Source: a virus
Virus record (IMG/VR): IMGVR_UViG_3300005515_000045
Coordinates: 1 to 29,468 of that record
Length of the DNA: 29,468 nucleotides
Direction: 5' to 3' (one strand)
A program made the translations under genes and the position numbers. Positions 6,801-13,532 of the stretch are shown here, one piece after another. The notes under the pieces are model-generated. The model did no database searches. It saw only the letters and a list, made by a program, of their open reading frames with translations, and was not told the DNA's origin. How positions within the stretch are numbered: position 1 is the first letter of the stretch; the number at the start of each line of letters is the position of its first letter.

Positions 6801-9100
6801 CACGGCTTGCCATCGCGATCGACGCCGCGGCGCACCGAGCCCGCCGGGTTCTCGATCGAGATGTCGAGCCCATGCAGCGTGATGTGCCCCTTGCGGTAGT
6901 TCCCAGCCTCCTTCTGTGCCTGCGTCGGCTCGGGCAAGTCGTTGGTCGGCGAGGTGGCAGCTTCCTGCGCCTTCGCATGGATCGCCTCTGCGTCGACGGT
7001 CGGCGCGGCCGCCGGTGCCGGCGCTGCGGGCTCGACAGCCGCCTTGCGCACCACCCAGCCGCCTGTGACCTCCACCACCTCGCCGCCCTGCTTCTTGGCC
7101 ACCAGGTTCGCGGCCATCTTCGTCTTGAAGGCGTTCCCGCTCTTCGTCAGCACATCGTCCGGCCGGATCCCCGCAGCCGCGTGCTCGCGCTGGCGCTGCT
7201 GCGCGCTGGCCTCTTCGAAGCCATCGCTTCCCTCCGTGACGACACCGAAGCTGCCGTCCTCGAACTGGCGTGGCAGCGCCGGCGGTAGCCGTGCGCTCGC
7301 GGCACGCCGCTGTCGGCTGATGTAGTCGTGCGCCTCCTCCGCCAAGGAGAACGTTCCCTGGCGCGCGGGCTGCTCGGCCGGCTCTGCCGCAGTGGGCGAC
7401 GGTGCCGGTGCCGGTTCTGCGACTGCCGAAGCAGCGGGCGGCGCTGCCCTCAGGAGGTCTGGCTTCGGCGCAGCCGCAGTGGCCGGCGCCGCGGCCGGCG
7501 GCACGGTGTACTGCTCGCCGCGCGGCACGCCGGTGCCGAGAGAATCGCGCTCCTCCAGCGCGGCCTTGGTGCTGATCGCGTCCGCACGCATTTCCGGAAC
7601 GGCCCTGCCCTCGCTATCCACGCGGATCGTGCCGGTGGGCGAGGTGTCCAGCTCGATCGCGAGTGGTGCAGGCGCGCCTTCGAGGCGAGGCGCGCCCGCA
7701 GCGGCCCGCGTCGGCAGCTTCTGCTGGTTCGGGATCGGGCGGGCGTTCAGCGCCAGCATCGCCTCCTGAACGGCCTCGAGGTGCTTCTTCCGGACGCCTT
7801 CCGGGATCTTCGGATTGGTCGCCTGGTTGAGGCTGTTCAGGAGCTGGGTGGTGCCTTCGGTGCCGAAGCGTTCGCGCACCGCGGCCATCGTCTCCGGATC
7901 GCCCAGCGCCGTGCGCACGTCGTTGACCATCGTGCTGAAGATCGGCGTGCGCGCCGCGTCGTCATCGGCCTGCGCCTGCGCATCCGCTGCGGCCTGTTGC
8001 TCGGCCTGCTGCGTGCGCGCCTCCTCTTCCGGGTTCATCGGCGGCGGCACGCCGGCGTCGGCCATCGCCGCCTGCTGGTCGATCCCCGCGTTCGCCGCCC
8101 GCGACATCGGCCCGCTGTCGGGCAGCCGGTCGGCGCGGATGGCATCGCCGGGACGGTGGAGCACCTGCGCGCCAGCGCCCATCGCGCCGCCGGCCAGCAT
8201 GCCGAGCACGGCACCCTGCGCCACACCCTCGTCGAGCGGCTTGCCGAGCGCCGCGTTTTGGGCGACCTGCTCCTGCACGGACTGCGGCAGTTCCTCGAGG
8301 ATGCCTTCGGTGAAAGCACCTTCGAGCACGCGGCGCACCAGCGCCTTCTGCACGTCTGGCCCGGCGCCGCCGGCGAGCACGGTGTCGATGTCCTTGATCC
8401 CCAGCGCGCGCGCGACGCGCCCGCTCAGCCCGCCGAGCGCTCCGGTCAGTGCACCCGAGCCGGCCGCGAGCGCACTCTGCTGCGGCGTCAGCAGGCCGTC
8501 GCCCGTCTCCTGGCGGATCGCCTCGGCCTGCGAGCCGGCGGTCATCACGCCCTCGCCCGCCGCGCCAGCGGCCACAGCGCTCATGCGCGGCAGCGCGCGG
8601 CGCGCCAGCCCACCGAAAGCACCACCGCCGACCATCGAAGGTGCCGATTCGACGACCGAGTGCCAGATCGTCGACGGGTTGCGCATCACCGCGCCGGCGG
8701 TGTCGACGAAGCCCTTCGCGTTGGCGACCTCGGCATTCGCGGCCTGCTGCTCGGGCGAGTAGAGCTCGTCGAGCATCGCCTTCGCCTCCTTCGGCCGGAA
8801 GCCCACCTCCTCCGCCAGCTTGCCGGCGCGGCCGCCGGTGGCGAGGTCGGCGATGCCAACCGCGGCCTCGGGCACGGCGATGACGCCCTTGCCGAGCGAC
8901 ACCGCGGTATCACCCAGAACGCGGCGCGCCGTGCTGCTCGGTTCGACCTTCGGCGCCTTCTCCTTCACGCCCAGGCGCTGCGCGATCGCCTCGCGCGGCA
9001 TGTCGGCATAGAACGCCCCGTGCAGCACATCGACGACCTGGTCGTCGTCGAGCGGGGCGAGGTCGGGGTACTGCTGGCGGACTTCAGCGATGGTCGTCAT
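818..9100 (-). CDS. Giant polyvalent phage protein (PLxRFG / LPD family)
   Basis: A 2,760-residue protein, probably packaged in the virion and delivered with the DNA. Modules seen in order are: an N-terminal block (1-50) common in such proteins; a glycine- and alanine-rich, partly hydrophobic region (about 145-330); an inorganic-pyrophosphatase-like polyvalent domain (about 733-860, with NDKDHVDTFVGP); and a GARKD motif near 1000 as in LPD-type domains. Then come an LPD1/metallopeptidase-like domain with HEWWH at 1358-1362, an LPD3/nuclease-like region (about 1553-1657), a second zincin-like motif HEGLGH at 1780-1785 and PLMRFG at 2114-2119. The C-terminal part (about 2290-2575) holds hydrophobic stretches. 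Proline- and alanine-rich linkers separate the modules. Known relatives such as P1 DarB protect incoming DNA or act on host targets. The start is the ATG three bases after the preceding stop. The domain names are recalled from motifs; the peptidase and nuclease activities are unproven. Confidence 0.85.
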   Translation of the reverse strand: MTTIAEVRQQYPDLAPLDDDQVVDVLHGAFYADMPREAIAQRLGVKEKAPKVEPSSTARRVLGDTAVSLGKGVIAVPEAAVGIADLATGGRAGKLAEEVGFRPKEAKAMLDELYSPEQQAANAEVANAKGFVDTAGAVMRNPSTIWHSVVESAPSMVGGGAFGGLARRALPRMSAVAAGAAGEGVMTAGSQAEAIRQETGDGLLTPQQSALAAGSGALTGALGGLSGRVARALGIKDIDTVLAGGAGPDVQKALVRRVLEGAFTEGILEELPQSVQEQVAQNAALGKPLDEGVAQGAVLGMLAGGAMGAGAQVLHRPGDAIRADRLPDSGPMSRAANAGIDQQAAMADAGVPPPMNPEEEARTQQAEQQAAADAQAQADDDAARTPIFSTMVNDVRTALGDPETMAAVRERFGTEGTTQLLNSLNQATNPKIPEGVRKKHLEAVQEAMLALNARPIPNQQKLPTRAAAGAPRLEGAPAPLAIELDTSPTGTIRVDSEGRAVPEMRADAISTKAALEERDSLGTGVPRGEQYTVPPAAAPATAAAPKPDLLRAAPPAASAVAEPAPAPSPTAAEPAEQPARQGTFSLAEEAHDYISRQRRAASARLPPALPRQFEDGSFGVVTEGSDGFEEASAQQRQREHAAAGIRPDDVLTKSGNAFKTKMAANLVAKKQGGEVVEVTGGWVVRKAAVEPAAPAPAAAPTVDAEAIHAKAQEAATSPTNDLPEPTQAQKEAGNYRKGHITLHGLDISIENPAGSVRRGVDRDGKPWENTLRHHYGYFRGTVGNDKDHVDTFVGPDPASTRVFIVDQVHPDTGKFDEHKVVLGAGSIEQAREIYQSNYAKDWKGLHAISEMPIDEFRSWVKDGPKTKPIAGPIKAAPSAAPPASPAEPTTLAEAEAHWDAVKDSGDTQAMQRATAAVVRLRKQEAAAAADVPPAAAVVESAPAAAAAPEAQPVAAASTVTKRRTAPAKPVKEEAAAPAPSAAPAPTKIEDFGEKLHGARKDYAALLKEAAAVDSRAEPLSKSWPEPDYQKLLDAGTSPKIVAAIRAARDQVGTKPQVSWRLDGWVKEMQALRDAAAAAMAGKTLVEWPNNVNVRLKTEFEGRAALYEEFGHGKSLKGVTIAEHHFAVYRGERNVRKWVIEQAAKATAFSHWPRELAVGNTREEVLAQFREKLATVDLGAKAKGQPQFELYGKRGTPGAFIGKKIGREYIDLKKFDDVKAARAYLTEHLDELETALAKYRETPYERREDNQPRVGDDHRSSAAMTPEVFARTFGFRGVQFGNYVEQGRRQSDLNEAFDALMDMAAVLNLPPRALSLNGQLGLAFGARGRGGKNAPAAHYEPGQVVINLTKGGGPGSLGHEWWHAVDNYFAKQSGEGGFVTGGAKAASLRAQMAAAFKAVTTATQAPTLRRRAAELDKRRTTPYWNTPIELSARAFESYLIAKLQDQQAANDYLANVVSEEVWGITEAARAEFLGGSNEPSYPYPGQAELPAVRAAFDEFFRTVETKESDEGHIAMFSRTRRDPVATLTGSEIAGAVPKAILRARAMAYGEREFSGKSFHNASSDTDIEVTRAGLKHALSNANEIEVRLLAALGQLLERATLVETVPDRLGRPDVKSVQRYEAAVKVGDETLGVGVIVRELKDGHRFYDHFVLKDESPGGISEATSDGDQSLGDQPALGDAGSVPDPDSPALSRSGTAGGARVSEVRELADMITSRWANPPEVVVVNSINDPQVPDSIVRLDAQQLSQGADGVPAGFYHGGKVYLVASELDGDSDVVKVLFHEGLGHYGLRGAFGQTLGTILDRLAILNAGKVRAKAREYGLDYDNLTDRRAAAEEVLADMAQTHPELGFVKRVVAAIRTWLREHVPKFKNKEFSDDEIIRSFILPARAFVQSARPSDRAFADTEPMAMFSRASTAAQNLFLDATTGHGTVNWWQRSVGTQYHKAQQNPATFGKVFNALQDYIKDISVYANAAADKAPTLLQKLDSWRDLKRSRAAAVDVAAAGKAIFEGTLNDKKVYARAELTGRFGLTDKQVELYGEFRGAVDQSLDDMAKSELVRLVGEQGSVLAGQAMSSSLDEAAEMLADHMEAIGDERTAGAIKAKAAQVAKLQEEGYAPLMRFGQHTLHITRDGETEYFAMFESRLAANRAARQLRDDPAFQGAEITHGLMSEQAHKLFSALPLDSLELFAHVTGNTDDQVYQDFLKLTKSNRSAMKRMIHRQGVAGYSEDVTRVLASFLTSNARLAAGNLHLGAAKQAAQAIPKEQGDLKDEAVRLVEYVQNPQEEASALRGLLFTNFIGGSVASAAVNLTQPLTMTLPYLSQFGGAVKAGARLLAAAKVAATGRADGELADALRRAEADGIVSPQEIHHLQAEAMGRLGNNPLLKKAAFIWGSLFSLSEQFNRRVSFIAAYRTALAENIADPDKFAEKAVIETQGLYNKGNKANWGRGAIGATAMTFKQFSTHYLEFLTRMYKSGPEGKRAVAVALAMLLLAGGAGGLPFADDLDDLVDTLAQALGYDFNSKVAKRKFIAETLGLGSVAGEVATRGLSSLPGMPIDVSLRMGMGNLLPGTGLLLRSNTDRSSDVLELAGAAGGLAKNAIEGGQKVLQGDVLAGVGTVVPVAIQNLVKATTMWQTGEYRNTKGQKVMDVDAVDAVMKGIGFQPAEVARESARMQQVQRSVALAKNVESEIAGAWAQAQADGDAEGVQKARKQLATWNEDNPGTPIRITGAQIVKRVRDLKASRADRAVKSAPKELRGMVRETLG

Positions 9101-9103
9101 GGC

Positions 9104-10660
9104 TCAGGGCTTCGGAGTGCGGAAAGCGGCGCTCATGGTCGGGATGACCTTCTGGTAGGCGGCGTCGGCCTGCGCCTCTTCCGCCTGGGCGGCCCGCAGC
9201 TCGGCGGCCGCCGCCTCATAAGCCTTCGGGTTCTGCGCGCGCTGACGCTGGCCGAACTTCGAAAGCGCCTGGCGCGCAGCCGCGGTGCGCACGCGCGCGG
9301 CATCGAGCACAGCGCCTGCGGCCTCGTGCGGCAGCGGCTGCTCGGCCTGCGGCGACCGCGACGCCGCCGCAGCCGGTGCTGGCGCAGCAGCAGGCGCACC
9401 GGGCTGACCGATCGACATGATCGGGTTCCCGTCGAGCTGGACGTTTGCGTTCGTCACGCCCGTCTTCTTCATGTCGGCCATGACCATTTCCATCTTGGTC
9501 ATCGGGCGGGTGGACGGCTGCGCGGTCACCGGCGCGCCGCTGCGCAAGCCGAGTGGGTCCGGCGCATCGTCAGCGGAATAGCGCTGCAACAGCATGCCGG
9601 CCTGCAGGCCCAGCGTGGCCAGCCGGCCGCGCAGTGCCTTCGCGTTCGGGCTCTCCTCGGCCCACGTACCCTCGGCCTGCGCCTTCGTGATCGCCTGCTC
9701 GATGCCGTCGCGCTGCTTGTTGATGTTGTTGAAGTTCAGGCGGTCGATCTCGCTCATGCGCTCGACGGCGCTGGCCGCCTTCGCGCCAGCCGCCTTGTCC
9801 TTCGTGCTCACGATCCCCTCGCGATAGGCCTTCTCCGAATCAGCGTTCTGCTGGGCGATCGTCTCCATCTTCGTGGCGTGTCGCTTCGTCTCGGCCTGGG
9901 TCGCCATCTCGCGATCGTTGCGCTGGCGGTCGCCGCGGGTCTGGCCGTAGAAGTACTCGAATTGGCGCGCGCTGGGGGCGAGCGGCTTGCCCGTCGCGTC
10001 GACCACCTCGAAGTCGGTGACTTCCTGCCCGTTCGGGAGCGTGGTGACCTTGGCACGGCCGCGGGCGTCCGGCGGAATCTGCCCGCCGCCGGCAGCGTTG
10101 AACATGTCGATGCCTTCGAGTGGGAACTCGGTCTGGCCGGCCTTGATGGCATCGACGGACGGAAGCCGCGGCAGGTTCGCGTCGATGAACTGCAGGTGCC
10201 CTTCCTTCTCCAGTTGCGATGCGGCCGCAGAGTGGTCCGCCGCCTCCTTTACCCGGCCGGCCTTCTTCAGAACGTCCGCCTGGCGGCGCGCGACGGCCGA
10301 CATAGTGTTCGCCTTCTCCGCAGCTTTGCTGGCCGCGGCCGGATCCGTGAAGGACTGATCGCCGACCTTCAGCGTGCCCGCGGTCGGGTTCGCCGGCATC
10401 GCATTGCCCTCGTCGTCGACCTCCGGCTGATAGACCTCGGCGGACACGGGTGCGACCGGCTGCGCAGCCTCGCGCATGCCGGCCTTGACCCGGTCATCCT
10501 CCTGCTGCTGAGCGCGCTCGCGCGCACGCTGCTCGCGCTTGTAGGCGTCCTCCTCATCCTGGCGCGCGTTGCGGCGCGTCCGGTCCTCGTCGTCGAGCTT
10601 CTGCTTGTGGCCTTCGATGCCACCCTTCGCCAGGCCGGCGAGAAATTGGATCATGCTCAT
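9104..10660 (-). CDS. Coiled-coil internal-virion-like protein
   Basis: This frame encodes 518 residues. The start is ATG 10660, which overlaps the stop of the upstream gene (ATGA). After a short N-terminal helix (MSMIQFLAGLAKGGIEGH), residues about 20-60 are very rich in K, R, D, E and Q, and predicted as coiled coil. A second charged helical stretch lies near residues 230-300. The C-terminal part is rich in alanine and proline with another charged helix before the end. No enzyme motif is visible. It lies between an S74-containing virion protein and the giant polyvalent protein, the place where podoviruses keep proteins ejected into the host on infection. I therefore infer an internal virion or scaffold-like role, but no family is recognised. 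Confidence 0.65.
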   Translation of the reverse strand: MSMIQFLAGLAKGGIEGHKQKLDDEDRTRRNARQDEEDAYKREQRARERAQQQEDDRVKAGMREAAQPVAPVSAEVYQPEVDDEGNAMPANPTAGTLKVGDQSFTDPAAASKAAEKANTMSAVARRQADVLKKAGRVKEAADHSAAASQLEKEGHLQFIDANLPRLPSVDAIKAGQTEFPLEGIDMFNAAGGGQIPPDARGRAKVTTLPNGQEVTDFEVVDATGKPLAPSARQFEYFYGQTRGDRQRNDREMATQAETKRHATKMETIAQQNADSEKAYREGIVSTKDKAAGAKAASAVERMSEIDRLNFNNINKQRDGIEQAITKAQAEGTWAEESPNAKALRGRLATLGLQAGMLLQRYSADDAPDPLGLRSGAPVTAQPSTRPMTKMEMVMADMKKTGVTNANVQLDGNPIMSIGQPGAPAAAPAPAAAASRSPQAEQPLPHEAAGAVLDAARVRTAAARQALSKFGQRQRAQNPKAYEAAAAELRAAQAEEAQADAAYQKVIPTMSAAFRTPKP

Positions 10661-11823
10661 GCCGCCACCCGCTGCTCAATGCTCGCCACGCGCTTCGTCA
10701 GCGCCTGCATGCCCGCGATCAACTTGCCGTTCATCGACACCACGTCGATGGCCTTCCCGCCTGGCGCGACCTCCTCGCCCATGGTGCGGCGCACCTGCTG
10801 CGCCATCGGCCCGGTATGGCGCTGGCCACCGTCGTCCGGCCCGCCCTTCGCAGGGTCGTAGCGCCAGCCCGTCTCGACCGGCGTGGCGTTGATCTCCTCG
10901 AGTTCCTCCTCGCCGTCGGTGACCTTGCCGGTGTCGCTCTTCATCTCCTCGTCGGAGAAGTACATCGCCGCGGCCTGGCCGGCAGCCTGCCCAAGCTGGC
11001 CGGCCTGCTGACCTTGGATCTCGGCCAGCCGCTGCTGGCTGCTCGCGATCTGGCCGTACAGGTTCCCCGACGAGACAGCACCCTGCATCGCGCCGCCGTA
11101 GCCGGCCTGCACGCCGCCCACCCCGGCGTTGGTGGCGTCCAGTGCACGAGTGCCGTTGGCAGCAGCACTGTTGCCGGCATTGATCGCCACGCTGGCCGAG
11201 GTCGCCTGGTTCGACGCAAGGCCTCGGCCCAGGCTGGCCGCGTCCATCTTGCGGGCGTAGCCCTGCGTCTCGACGTTGCGCACCGCGCTGGTCGTGGCAC
11301 CGGCGCTCGCCTTGGCCTTCGACAGGGCCGCGTCCTGCATGAGCGCCAGCGAGCGACCGCCGCCGACGCTGCCTCCGGTGCGCAGCACCGCGCGGCGCGT
11401 GGCGTCCTGCGCGCTGCCGAAGCTCTGCTCCACGTCTGCGCGCGCGGAAGCCGCGGCCTCGGCGCGCCGCTCTGGCGTGTCGAATGCCTGCGCGTCCGCG
11501 ACGATGCCCTTCTCCAGCGGCCGGAACGTGCCGGTCTGGTAGTCGTAGTAGTCCTTCGCGATCGCGTCGTTCTGCTTCATCGACGCGAGCTGCGCGTCAG
11601 AGACCTGCAGCGACTTCGCCGCCGCAGCGTCGCGCATCGGCTTCGAGTCGGCGTACTGCTGTTTGGTGAAGTCCAGCTCCTCACGCCCGAGCGCGGCGGA
11701 CTCTGCGGCGGCCGCGCTCTGCGCATCGGTGGCGCGATTCGCCGCATTGGAGGCCTTGCTCGACGCGGCCTTTTGGCCGGCATAGCCCAGCGCCGCGCTC
11801 CCAACAACTGCTGCTGCAACCAT
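10657..11823 (-). CDS. Virion protein with C-terminal S74 intramolecular chaperone
   Basis: This frame encodes 388 residues. I chose ATG 11823 over an upstream in-frame start because GGAGGG lies a few bases before it and the product then begins with a typical alanine-rich helix (MVAAAVVGSA). Residues 1-285 are helical and rich in A, G, S and Q, resembling internal or ejected virion proteins. Residues 288-388 resemble the peptidase S74 / endosialidase chaperone domain: FSDEEMK with S290 and K295, a G-P-M-A-Q-Q-V segment and a final helix with heptad-like spacing (LIAGMQALTKRVASIEQRV). In endosialidases the matching serine and lysine drive self-cleavage that releases the chaperone after trimer folding. 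The unusual part is its pairing with a helical protein instead of a beta-helical fibre. The stop overlaps the next start (ATGA). Confidence 0.75.
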   Translation of the reverse strand: MVAAAVVGSAALGYAGQKAASSKASNAANRATDAQSAAAAESAALGREELDFTKQQYADSKPMRDAAAAKSLQVSDAQLASMKQNDAIAKDYYDYQTGTFRPLEKGIVADAQAFDTPERRAEAAASARADVEQSFGSAQDATRRAVLRTGGSVGGGRSLALMQDAALSKAKASAGATTSAVRNVETQGYARKMDAASLGRGLASNQATSASVAINAGNSAAANGTRALDATNAGVGGVQAGYGGAMQGAVSSGNLYGQIASSQQRLAEIQGQQAGQLGQAAGQAAAMYFSDEEMKSDTGKVTDGEEELEEINATPVETGWRYDPAKGGPDDGGQRHTGPMAQQVRRTMGEEVAPGGKAIDVVSMNGKLIAGMQALTKRVASIEQRVAA

Positions 11824-11839
11824 GGTGGTTCCCTCCGGA

Positions 11840-12379
11840 TCAGATGAGCTTGGCGTACAGCCGCTCGACGGCGGTGTAGCCAAGGTGCTCGAACAGGCGG
11901 CCCTGATCGAGGTTCTTGTGCAACTTGACCGCGGTGAAGCGCTTCATGCGGCGGTAGCCGCGATCGAGCGCCACCTGCTTCAGCTCGCGATCAACGGCCT
12001 GGAACAGGCGCAGTCCCGTCCGACCAACGCGGTACTCTGGCGCAACGAAGTACACGTCGGTGATGCCGTGCAGCGTGCTGCGGTAGTGCAGGTGCGTTGA
12101 CACGATGGCCACGTGGTAGCCGATCAGCACGCCGCCACGGCGCGCCGTCACGATGTGCAGCGCACCGGCCTCATCCAGGTCGGAGTACTTCTGCTCGTCT
12201 ATGTCGAGCGGCACGTCGTCGTGGTTGAGCGCGACCTCGCGCCAGTGGCGCACGAGCATCGGGATCATCTCGCCGCGGATGTCGCGCCACCGCTCGACCG
12301 CATAGGTGGTGCCGGTGGGCTTCTTCGGGATGCCCAGCCACTCCGTCTGGACGTAGGGCCCGCAGGCGACGCCGATCAT
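11840..12379 (-). CDS. GNAT-family N-acetyltransferase
   Basis: This frame encodes 179 residues, starting at ATG 12379, which overlaps the oxygenase stop (ATGA). The acetyl-CoA-binding motif A is seen at about 107-130 (DVYFVAPEYRVGRTG, with R-V-G-R-T-G taking the place of the R/Q-x-x-G-x-G/A loop). A motif-B-like end follows at 163-175 (LFEHLGYTAVERLY). Residues 30-80 give the usual N-terminal helices and first strands. The length suits a single GNAT domain. Such enzymes move an acetyl group to an amine on proteins or small molecules; the substrate cannot be told from sequence. It is one gene from the internal virion proteins and coupled to an Asp/Asn-hydroxylase-like gene, so modification of virion or host proteins is a reasonable inference. 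Confidence 0.8.
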   Translation of the reverse strand: MIGVACGPYVQTEWLGIPKKPTGTTYAVERWRDIRGEMIPMLVRHWREVALNHDDVPLDIDEQKYSDLDEAGALHIVTARRGGVLIGYHVAIVSTHLHYRSTLHGITDVYFVAPEYRVGRTGLRLFQAVDRELKQVALDRGYRRMKRFTAVKLHKNLDQGRLFEHLGYTAVERLYAKLI

Positions 12380-12945
12380 TGGGCGGTCCTGATGTCGACG
12401 ATCATGTGGATCCGATCGCCTGGGCTGTTGTTCACCACCTCGTGCTCGATCGCGTTCTGGAACCACCAGACCGAGCCCTGCGGCATGTACACGTGCTCGT
12501 CGCCGCAGCGGAAGTCGACGCCGGGGTAGCTTTCCAGCACCACATGGAAGCGATCCCAATAGTTCGCGTGGACCCGCCTGTCGGCGTGCGGGAAGACGCG
12601 CCCGCCGGGCGCGATCTTGTTGACCATCACCCGGCCCAGCCGCTCGCCGCCGACGTAGTTCATCAGGCTCATGACCAGCGGCCGCGCCTCGGTCAGCAGC
12701 TTGTACGGCGGGTAGTCGATGCACTCGTGCTGGTCGTAGCGGCTGGTGTGGTCCTTCAGCGCCTCTTCCGTCTCGTGCACGGTCTTCACCGGGAACCGAA
12801 GCATGATCGTTTCGACCTCGCCGAACGGCCCCTGCGGGTAGTCGCGCAGGTAGGTGTCCTCTTTCCAGAGGTCGGGGCGGCGCTTGATCGCCAGCAGGAG
12901 CGGCATCACGTCGACGCCGTCGTTCGTCTTGAGGAAGTTCTTCAC
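12376..12945 (-). CDS. Aspartyl/asparaginyl beta-hydroxylase-like oxygenase
   Basis: This frame encodes 189 residues with a GTG start at 12945, preceded by GGAG at a spacing of six. It fits the Fe(II)/2-oxoglutarate dioxygenases of the Asp/Asn beta-hydroxylase family: H120-x-D122 (FPHADRR) and H168 (IEHEVVNNSP) would hold the iron, and R178 ten residues later would bind 2-oxoglutarate. The stretch MPQGSVWWFQNAIEHEV is typical of the family. Known members hydroxylate Asp or Asn side chains, but phage members are mostly uncharacterised. The gene starts a new coupled block: the 56-base gap before it carries one copy of the repeated 12-base element (12989-13000). Its partner downstream is a GNAT enzyme. 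Targets could be tail proteins made from the same message, or a host factor; neither is shown. Confidence 0.82.
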   Translation of the reverse strand: MKNFLKTNDGVDVMPLLLAIKRRPDLWKEDTYLRDYPQGPFGEVETIMLRFPVKTVHETEEALKDHTSRYDQHECIDYPPYKLLTEARPLVMSLMNYVGGERLGRVMVNKIAPGGRVFPHADRRVHANYWDRFHVVLESYPGVDFRCGDEHVYMPQGSVWWFQNAIEHEVVNNSPGDRIHMIVDIRTAQ

Positions 12946-12988
12946 CTGGTGCTCCGGAGTCCTCCAAGCACCGTACCGGTCAAGTTCT

Positions 12989-13000
12989 GGAAATCAACCG
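12989..13000 (-). promoter_or_regulatory. Repeated intergenic element, copy 1
   Basis: The minus strand reads CGGTTGATTTCC, beginning one base after the TGA stop of the DUF4376 gene and ending 43 bases before the oxygenase start. An identical copy occurs at 16808-16819 and a one-mismatch copy at 19246-19257, each before a gene that is not coupled to its neighbour. TTGATT could serve as a -35 box; sixteen bases later is TACGGT, a poor -10 box. A phage-specific promoter or an RNA-processing site would fit as well. Confidence 0.5.
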
Positions 13001-13001
13001 A

Positions 13002-13532
13002 TCACCAGCGGATCGCGGCGATGTCCTCGGCGGTGCTGGCGGCGGCGATCTCGGTGCGCAGCACGCGGCCGCGCCCGTGCACCTCCGTGATGTGAGCGCC
13101 GAGCGCATGCCCAACCTGCAGCACCTGCTGGCCGGTCAGGGCGCGCACGGCGTTGTCAGCCAGCGTCCACTCGATCTCGAACGCATGGCCGGCCGCTTGG
13201 GCAAGGCTCGCGAGCTGCGCGGCCCCCTGGATGCGGCTCTGCGACGGCAGGTCGCTGTCGAAGGTCGACCCGTCCCACTCGAAGCCGCCGAACTCGGCCG
13301 CGGCGCGCGCCGCCTTGATCTCGGACCACTTCGAGGCGCGCAGCTCGTCCAGCGTGGGCACGACTACGAAGGACTCCAGCCGGCCGTCCACCAGGCGCAG
13401 GCGCCCACGCGGCAGCGGGGCGACGACCTGCAGCATGGTCATTCCATCCGGGCAGTGCGGCTCGACGCCATCCTGTACGGAGCTGGTGAACTGCACCACG
13501 CCGTCGGCGCCGCAGAACACGTATGCCTTCAT
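13002..13532 (-). CDS. DUF4376-type tail protein, possible fibre assembly factor
   Basis: This frame encodes 176 residues. ATG 13532 overlaps the stop of the upstream fibre gene (ATGA). The N-terminal part (start MKAYVFCGAD) has alternating strands. From about residue 78 (PTLDELRASKWSEIKAAR) it resembles the DUF4376 domain found near or within phage tail-fibre and fibre-assembly proteins, including the FEWDGSTFDSD segment and the helical end with LTGQQVLQVG. DUF4376 has no established activity. The placement directly after a fibre/tip gene supports a structural or assembly role in the tail. The small size and absence of a beta-helix make chaperone or tip accessory more likely than a full fibre. 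Confidence 0.7.
   Translation of the reverse strand: MKAYVFCGADGVVQFTSSVQDGVEPHCPDGMTMLQVVAPLPRGRLRLVDGRLESFVVVPTLDELRASKWSEIKAARAAAEFGGFEWDGSTFDSDLPSQSRIQGAAQLASLAQAAGHAFEIEWTLADNAVRALTGQQVLQVGHALGAHITEVHGRGRVLRTEIAAASTAEDIAAIRW

Noticed and set aside
818-9100. Virion RNA polymerase, as in phage N4, because of the N4-type capsid and the size of the protein
   Set aside because: No polymerase motifs are visible; the modules present are polyvalent-protein domains with HEWWH, HEGLGH and PLMRFG.
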